64,000 nucleotides of DNA. It comes from Dechloromonas sp. TW-R-39-2. GTDB taxonomy: Bacteria > Pseudomonadota > Gammaproteobacteria > Burkholderiales > Rhodocyclaceae. The DNA is taken from assembly GCF_016864195.1 (NCBI RefSeq), contig NZ_CP045202.1, forward strand, positions 1,016,001-1,080,000, given 5' to 3'. The position numbers and the translations under genes were made by a program. Under the pieces are notes generated by a model. The model worked only from the letters and a program-made list of their open reading frames with translations, was not told the DNA's origin and ran no database searches. Positions 58,456 to 64,000 of the stretch are shown in pieces. The number at the start of each line of letters is the position of its first letter. The first letter of the stretch is position 1.

Positions 58456-58571
58456 GCGAAGCGTACGGACTAGGTTGCTTGGTTGGTTTTTGGGGCCTAG
58501 TTCAGATTTGTCTCCTCCACCCTCCTCCTTTGGTGTGGATTTAACGCGGCTCAGCGAGCCGCGTTTTTTTT
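58456..58571 (+). ncRNA. Candidate small RNA with anti-Shine-Dalgarno loop
   Basis: Predicted transcript of about 115 bases with three hairpins. Hairpin 1: GGACTAGG (58467-58474) with CCTAGTTC (58496-58503). Hairpin 2: TCCAC (58516-58520) and GTGGA (58535-58539) enclosing a loop that contains CCTCCTCCTT (58521-58530). Hairpin 3 is the terminator. A second CTCCTCC lies at 58512-58518. The loop sequence is complementary to ribosome binding sites, like the C-rich anti-SD loops of alphaproteobacterial small RNAs (cuckoo RNAs, CcsR). No convincing open reading frame was seen. Transcription is not shown by sequence alone. Confidence 0.6.
58543..58571 (+). terminator. Strong rho-independent terminator before rplM
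   Basis: AACGCGGCTC / GAGCCGCGTT, 10-base perfect stem with a 3-base loop and an 8-base T tract. It has no plus-strand protein gene upstream; the nearest, coq7, ends 0.8 kb away and osmC runs the other way. This is the main argument for a small RNA here. Confidence 0.93.
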
Positions 58572-58601
58572 GGCAACTCCCGGTGTTTTTGTTCAATGGC
58601 A

Positions 58602-58631
58602 TTGACACCAGCCGCTTGGGTCGACTAGAAT
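58602..58631 (+). promoter_or_regulatory. Sigma-70 promoter of rplM-rpsI
   Basis: Perfect -35 TTGACA (58602-58607), 18-base spacer, -10 TAGAAT (58626-58631). The start of transcription would fall near 58638, giving a leader of about 43 bases before the rplM ATG. Confidence 0.85.
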
Positions 58632-58680
58632 CCGCGCCTTTCTCCAATCTGCGCCCAATTTTTCAGGACAGCACACTTAT

Positions 58681-59109
58681 ATGAAAACGTTTTCCGCCAA
58701 GCCACATGAGGTGAAGCGCGAGTGGTTTGTGGTAGACGCCACAGACAAGGTGCTCGGCCGCCTCGCTACCGAAATTGCCCGCCGCCTGCGTGGCAAGCAC
58801 AAGGCTATCTACACGCCGCACGTTGATACCGGCGATTTTATCGTCGTTACCAATGTCGACAAGATCACCGTTACCGGTAACAAAGCCGACGACAAGAAGT
58901 ACTACCGTCACTCCGGTTATCCGGGCGGTATCTACGAAACGAACTTCAAGAAGATGCAGCAGCGTTTCCCGGGCCGCGCCCTCGAAACCGCCGTCAAGGG
59001 CATGCTTCCGAAGGGCCCGCTGGGCTACGCGATGCTCAAGAAGCTTAAGTGCTACGCCGGCGACCAGCATCCTCATACTGCCCAGCAGCCTCAGGCTCTG
59101 GAAATCTAA
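58681..59109 (+). CDS. rplM: 50S ribosomal protein L13
   Basis: 142 residues, the E. coli length. [33 protein letters not shown] and [25 protein letters not shown] blocks are diagnostic. Forms an operon with rpsI nine bases downstream. L13 is known to autoregulate this operon in E. coli; the short leader here shows no obvious L13-site structure by eye. Confidence 0.98.
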   Translation: MKTFSAKPHEVKREWFVVDATDKVLGRLATEIARRLRGKHKAIYTPHVDTGDFIVVTNVDKITVTGNKADDKKYYRHSGYPGGIYETNFKKMQQRFPGRALETAVKGMLPKGPLGYAMLKKLKCYAGDQHPHTAQQPQALEI

Positions 59110-59118
59110 AGGATTATC

Positions 59119-59511
59119 ATGGCTGATAGCTATTTCTACGGTACGGGTCGTCGCAAGAGCGCCGTTGCACGTGTATTCATGAAGCGTGGTTCTGGTGCGA
59201 TTGTTGTTAACGGCAAGCCGATTGATCAGTTTTTCTCGCGTGAAACCGGTCGCATGATTGCTCGCCAGCCGCTGGCTTTGGTTGAGCAACTGAATGGTTT
59301 TGACATCAAGGTTAATGTCATCGGTGGTGGTGAGTCCGGTCAGGCCGGTGCTGTTCGTCACGGCATTACCCGCGCTTTGATTGAATACGACGCAGCATTG
59401 AAGCCGGCGCTTTCCAAGGCTGGTTTTGTTACTCGCGATGCACGTGAAGTCGAGCGTAAGAAAGTCGGTTTCCACAAAGCTCGTCGCCGCAAGCAATTCT
59501 CGAAGCGCTAA
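59119..59511 (+). CDS. rpsI: 30S ribosomal protein S9
   Basis: 130 residues. [17 protein letters not shown] at the N-terminus and the basic tail ending in [11 protein letters not shown] that contacts P-site tRNA. AAGGATTATC precedes the ATG. Followed by a strong terminator. Confidence 0.98.
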   Translation: MADSYFYGTGRRKSAVARVFMKRGSGAIVVNGKPIDQFFSRETGRMIARQPLALVEQLNGFDIKVNVIGGGESGQAGAVRHGITRALIEYDAALKPALSKAGFVTRDAREVERKKVGFHKARRRKQFSKR

Positions 59512-59527
59512 TTTGCGCAACGAATTT

Positions 59528-59555
59528 AAAAAGCCGCCTTTGGGCGGCTTTTTTT
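59528..59555 (+). terminator. Rho-independent terminator after rpsI
   Basis: AAAAAGCCGCC / GGCGGCTTTTT with a 4-base loop and a continuing T run to 59555. Confidence 0.94.
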
Positions 59556-59633
59556 CGTTTTGAATTACTATTTTTGCCATGTCCCGGTCGTGGTGATCGG
59601 GCTGCTTTCATATCTAAATGCTGAGGTGTGTGT

Positions 59634-60368
59634 ATGCCATCACCTGCTGTGTCGTTGAGGCTGCGAAAGTTTCGGCGTCGTTTCGGTATTGCGGCACCCC
59701 GTCTTGTTGTTCGGCGGCATATCGCGTGGCCTTGGGTGGTTTTTCCGCTGGGAGCTTTGGTGCTCTGCTCTTTAGGTGGTTTTTTGTGGGTCTTGCAAAA
59801 TAACCAGGCTGGTGTGCTGGAGCGAGAGTTGGCTGCTTTGCGCGCCCAGGTTTTGCATCAGGCTGATGAGTTGATGGTGCTGCGAGCAACCGCTGGAACG
59901 GAAAAGAATGCGGTGCATATTGAAAGAACTGCGCAGCAGGGGTTGCTTGCCAGGCTGAAAAGCGTGGAGGATGAAAATTCGCTGCTCAGAGAAGATGTGC
60001 GCTTGTTTGAGCGTTTGCTTTTGTCCTCCGATGAGGAGGCGGCTGTCCGGATTGAGGGATTTCGTGTCGTTCCTGATGGTGCGGGGCGATATCGGTATCG
60101 TTTGATACTATTTTTTAAGCCAGCAAAGCAGGCGCCTGAATTTCGCGGTCGACTCCAGTTTTTGGTCTCATTTGAACAAGAGGGCAAAATTCAGCGATTG
60201 TCACTGCCGGAGAAAAAGGAATTGGCATCCACTTCTCTCGTTGAGTTCAAAACGATGTTGCGTCGTGAGGGTGTGGTTGAGATTCCGGAGGGGGCGGTCT
60301 TGAGGGGGGTGGAAGTGCGGGTCTTGCAGGGTGATACACTCAGGGCCAACAAGATCGCTCAATATTAG
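59634..60368 (+). CDS. Single-pass membrane protein, DUF6776-like
   Basis: 244 residues. The ATG at 59634 is chosen because GAGG lies seven bases upstream; a GTG two codons before is possible. Basic N-terminus (RLRKFRRRFGIAAPRLVVRR), one transmembrane helix (VVFPLGALVLCSLGGFLWVL), a coiled coil (about 55-135, EELAALRAQ-type heptads) and a beta-rich periplasmic domain (VRIEGFRVVPDGAGRYRYRLILFF and GVVEIPEGAVLRGVEVRVL). Seen next to bactofilin genes in relatives. It starts an apparent operon with bactofilin 11 bases on. Function unknown. Confidence 0.8.
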   Translation: MPSPAVSLRLRKFRRRFGIAAPRLVVRRHIAWPWVVFPLGALVLCSLGGFLWVLQNNQAGVLERELAALRAQVLHQADELMVLRATAGTEKNAVHIERTAQQGLLARLKSVEDENSLLREDVRLFERLLLSSDEEAAVRIEGFRVVPDGAGRYRYRLILFFKPAKQAPEFRGRLQFLVSFEQEGKIQRLSLPEKKELASTSLVEFKTMLRREGVVEIPEGAVLRGVEVRVLQGDTLRANKIAQY

Positions 60369-60379
60369 TAGGGGGTGTC

Positions 60380-60781
60380 GTGTTTGGTAAAAAAGCTGAC
60401 AGCAAGCCGCAAGGAAGGATTGATAGCCTGATTGGTGCGGGAACTCTGATCGAGGGCAATATCCGATTTTCGGGAGGCTTGAGAATTGATGGGGAAGTGA
60501 GAGGGGCTGTTCTTGCCGGGGAGGGGGCTTCGTCGTCTACGCTGGTTTTAAGTGAGAGCGGGCGTATTGAGGGGGCGGTGTCGGTTGCTCACTTGGTAAT
60601 CAATGGCACGGTGGTTGGCCCGGTGAGTGCATTTGAGTCGCTTGAGATGCAATCCCGTTCACGTATTATTGGTGATGTTGAGTACTTGATGGTTGAGATG
60701 CACCAAGGCGCGGTCATCGAAGGGCGCTTGGTTCATCTTGCGGTGCAGATGGAGGAACTAAAGTCTGCGCCAGTCGCCTAA
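60380..60781 (+). CDS. Bactofilin family cytoskeletal protein
   Basis: 133 residues with a GTG start. The polymer-forming beta-helical core (about 14-115) has the repeat pattern [57 protein letters not shown] and [25 protein letters not shown]. Bactofilins form filaments that position cell-wall or polar proteins. Together with the upstream coiled-coil membrane protein it may make a membrane-linked scaffold. Confidence 0.93.
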   Translation: MFGKKADSKPQGRIDSLIGAGTLIEGNIRFSGGLRIDGEVRGAVLAGEGASSSTLVLSESGRIEGAVSVAHLVINGTVVGPVSAFESLEMQSRSRIIGDVEYLMVEMHQGAVIEGRLVHLAVQMEELKSAPVA

Positions 60782-60842
60782 TGATATTGACCGGGTTTGT
60801 GTCCCCAATCATAATTTTGCAAAATTTTTCAGGAGCATTCGC

Positions 60843-61193
60843 ATGAGCGCAGTTGTAGAGAATATTTCCCCGTTTGTTTTTACAGACAGTGCTGCTAACA
60901 AGGTCAAGGAGTTGATTGAAGAAGAGGGTAATCCTAGTCTCAAGCTGCGTGTCTTTGTTACCGGCGGTGGTTGCTCCGGTTTTCAGTACGGCTTCACGTT
61001 CGATGAGGAAGTGAATGAAGACGATACGACCATGGAAAAGAATGGCGTGACCTTGCTGATTGACCCGATGAGCTACCAATATCTTGTTGGTGCCGAAATT
61101 GATTACTCCGAAGGGCTTGAGGGATCGCAGTTTGTGATTCGCAATCCGAATGCGTCATCAACCTGTGGGTGCGGTTCTTCTTTTTCGGCTTAG
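60843..61193 (+). CDS. erpA: Iron-sulfur cluster insertion protein ErpA
   Basis: A-type Fe-S carrier, 116 residues. Cys ligands are in [17 protein letters not shown] and [12 protein letters not shown]. The [17 protein letters not shown]-terminus and the [21 protein letters not shown] block match ErpA. Followed by a terminator and then the rRNA operon. Confidence 0.95.
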   Translation: MSAVVENISPFVFTDSAANKVKELIEEEGNPSLKLRVFVTGGGCSGFQYGFTFDEEVNEDDTTMEKNGVTLLIDPMSYQYLVGAEIDYSEGLEGSQFVIRNPNASSTCGCGSSFSA

Positions 61194-61207
61194 GACTCTT
61201 CTGGGCG

Positions 61208-61241
61208 AAAACAAAGGCGACTTAGGTCGCCTTTGTTTTTT
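61208..61241 (+). terminator. Rho-independent terminator after erpA
   Basis: ACAAAGGCGAC / GTCGCCTTTGT with loop TTAG, flanked by A and T runs. Confidence 0.92.
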
Positions 61242-61251
61242 CAGAAAGCGC

Positions 61252-61279
61252 TTGACTGCGATTTTAGTGTGTATATAAT
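61252..61279 (+). promoter_or_regulatory. rRNA operon promoter P1
   Basis: -35 TTGACT (61252-61257), 16-base spacer, perfect -10 TATAAT (61274-61279), followed by a GC-rich discriminator TCGCCCTC, as expected for a growth-rate-controlled promoter. Transcription would start near 61286, about 300 bases before 16S. Confidence 0.88.
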
Positions 61280-61429
61280 TCGCCCTCTTCGCTGCTGCCG
61301 GGGTTTCCGGCGGAAGGGAAGAAGAAGTTGGTAGGAAAAAAGAAGTGAGAAAGTGCTTGACGAGATGTAGGAAGTGCTTCATAATCTCGCTTCTCTGCTG
61401 CAGACGAATCGAAAGAAACGGCGCGGTAG

Positions 61430-61469
61430 CGATCTTTAAAAATTTGAACAACCGATAGGTGTGGGTGCC
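61430..61469 (+). promoter_or_regulatory. rRNA leader: boxA-like element and 5' half of the 16S processing stem
   Basis: GATCTTTAAAAATTTG (near 61430) resembles boxA antitermination sites. Bases 61445-61469 (starting TGAACAACCGATAGG) are complementary, with one bulge, to 63140-63165 behind 16S. The two would pair to make the RNase III precursor stalk. The rest of the 391-base erpA-16S gap beyond the promoter shows no gene. Confidence 0.75.
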
Positions 61470-61584
61470 TTGATGCGAAGCGACGCAAGTCGCAAAAAAG
61501 TATTAAGGCAATCACACGGATGGAGAGATCCATCGAGGTAGAAGTAAAAATTCTACCGTCAGTGAATTGCGAGTGTTTTGGATT

Positions 61585-63125
<1,541 letters not shown>

Positions 63126-63139
63126 GAGAAAGCATCTCT

Positions 63140-63165
63140 GGCACCCACAACCTATCGGTTGTTCA
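63140..63165 (+). promoter_or_regulatory. 3' half of the 16S processing stem
   Basis: Complementary to the leader at 61445-61469 (begins GGCACCCACAACC), forming the presumed RNase III stalk of pre-16S RNA. Confidence 0.75.
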
Positions 63166-63182
63166 GTAGTGGCAACAGACGA

Positions 63183-63259
63183 GGGTCTGTAGCTCAGTCG
63201 GTTAGAGCACCGTCTTGATAAGGCGGGGGTCGTTGGTTCGATTCCAACCAGACCCACCA
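63183..63259 (+). tRNA. ileT: tRNA-Ile (GAT)
   Basis: 77 bases with CCA encoded. Acceptor GGGTCTG pairs with CAGACCC. Anticodon GAT in the loop CTTGATAAGG. T-loop GGTTCGATTCC. Position in the 16S-23S spacer is standard. Confidence 0.97.
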
Positions 63260-63271
63260 ACGTCTAAACAC

Positions 63272-63347
63272 GGGGGATTAGCTCAGCTGGGAGAGCACCT
63301 GCTTTGCAAGCAGGGGGTCAACGGTTCGATCCCGTTATCCTCCACCA
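63272..63347 (+). tRNA. alaT: tRNA-Ala (TGC)
   Basis: 76 bases with CCA encoded. Acceptor GGGGGAT pairs with ATCCTCC (one G-T pair). Anticodon TGC in CTTTGCAAGC. T-loop GGTTCGATCCC. Confidence 0.97.
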
Positions 63348-63401
63348 AAACCTAAAGATAAGCATGGGTGTTTATCTTTGGCTTTTGGAAACGAAATGCC
63401 A

Positions 63402-63414
63402 CGCTCTTTAACAA
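63402..63414 (+). promoter_or_regulatory. boxA antitermination element in the 16S-23S spacer
   Basis: CGCTCTTTAACAA is almost identical to the E. coli rrn boxA TGCTCTTTAACA. It should recruit NusB/NusE for rRNA antitermination before 23S. The rest of the 208-base spacer after tRNA-Ala shows no gene. Confidence 0.85.
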
Positions 63415-63555
63415 ATTGGAAGAAGGTTGTATTGCTGATGCTGATGAGGCATTGGCAGTACGTTGTGATTGCATCGATCGTTATTTCTTAGTCGGGATAA
63501 CGGTCGCACAAAGATTTGCCTGTAGCCGCTCTCGCGAGAGAGGACAAGGTTATAG

Positions 63556-64000
63556 GATCAAGCGACTAAGTGCATGTGGTGGATGCCTTGGCGATCACAG
63601 GCGATGAAGGACGTGCAAGCCTGCGAAAAGCGGGGGGGAGCTGGCAATGAAGCTTTGATCCCCCGATATCCGAATGGGGAAACCCGGCCAGCAATGGTCA
63701 TCTTTATCTGAATACATAGGATATTGAAGCGAACCCGGTGAACTGAAACATCTAAGTAGCCGGAGGAAAAGAAATCAACCGAGATTCCCCTAGTAGTGGC
63801 GAGCGAACGGGGAAGAGCCTGCTAGTGATAGCGGAACTGTTAGAAGAACGGAATGGAAAGTCCGGCCGTAGTGGGTGATAGCCCCGTATTCGAAAACAGA
63901 TCCGTGGTACTAAGTTAGCGAAAAGTAGGGCGGGGCACGTGAAACCTTGTCTGAACATGGGGGGACCATCCTCCAAGGCTAAATACTCGTGATCGACCGA
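63556..64000 (+). rRNA. rrl: 23S ribosomal RNA, 5' part
   Basis: Begins around GATCAAGCGACTAAG, which aligns with the E. coli 23S 5' end (GGTTAAGCGACTAAG). Continues with GGTGGATGCCTTGGCG and runs off the window. The first base is uncertain by a few positions. Confidence 0.95.

Noticed and set aside
58412..58684. 90-codon open frame through the intergenic region before rplM
   Set aside because: It crosses a strong terminator and the rplM promoter, has no ribosome binding site, and its sequence is unlike a protein. A small RNA fits better.

Overview
The window is a stretch of chromosome from a betaproteobacterium. The complete 16S rRNA gene at the right end, the gene order and the GC-rich coding sequence point to the Rhodocyclales (Dechloromonas/Azonexus-like). 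This assignment is by eye, without a database search. Coding density is very high, and nearly every gene is a recognisable housekeeping gene. No insertion sequence, prophage, CRISPR array or integron was seen.

Layout, left to right. 1-4.4 kb: metG (minus, cut by the window edge), an orphan OmpR-type response regulator, apbC/mrp and dcd. 4.5-10.2 kb: a PLP-dependent arginine/lysine/ornithine decarboxylase followed by three exported proteins (FecR-domain protein, TPR plus outer-membrane barrel protein of Slam type, and FecR-domain protein with a barrel-like C-terminus). This is the least ordinary region. 10.2-13.1 kb: thyA-pgi-folA (minus). 13.2-17.3 kb: a PilZ-like protein, mog, darP and pmbA. 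17.4-21.3 kb: a split TRAP transporter (dctP on plus; dctQM on minus) around dps. 21.4-25.7 kb: histidine phosphatase, glyA-nrdR-ribD and moeB. 25.7-29.0 kb: a small unknown gene, ctpA and envC. 29.1-32.1 kb: an ArsR regulator with a BigR/SqrR-like cysteine pair, a membrane-anchored rhodanese, grxC, secB, an SH3 protein and gpsA. 32.0-35.2 kb: trmL, comF, bioB and bioC. 35.2-38 kb: msrQ, an HDOD protein, a CBS protein and cytochrome c4. 38-39.9 kb: engB and hemB.

From 39.9 to 52.2 kb all genes run on the minus strand: ypjD, a CorC-like protein, pilB-pilC-pilD, an FmdB-like protein, a DUF502 protein, aspS, a barnase-type RNase with barstar, nudB, argB, a HAD phosphatase and slmA. Then come ffh, a lytic transglycosylase, proS, rppH, a CNP1-like protein, coq7 and osmC. 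A 499-base intergenic region follows. It holds an AT-rich tract and a strong candidate small RNA with anti-Shine-Dalgarno sequence in a hairpin loop. Then come rplM-rpsI, a DUF6776-like membrane protein, a bactofilin, erpA and an rRNA operon (16S, tRNA-Ile, tRNA-Ala and the start of 23S).

The observations most worth following are: (1) the FecR / Slam-like / FecR-barrel cluster, which looks like a type XI secretion cassette with an unusual cargo; (2) the candidate anti-SD small RNA upstream of rplM; (3) a 10-base motif, TGCGGTCGAC, found 11 times by eye in both orientations, in several reading frames and once between genes, far more often than base composition predicts; and (4) the ArsR-rhodanese pair with a predicted persulfide-sensing cysteine pair.
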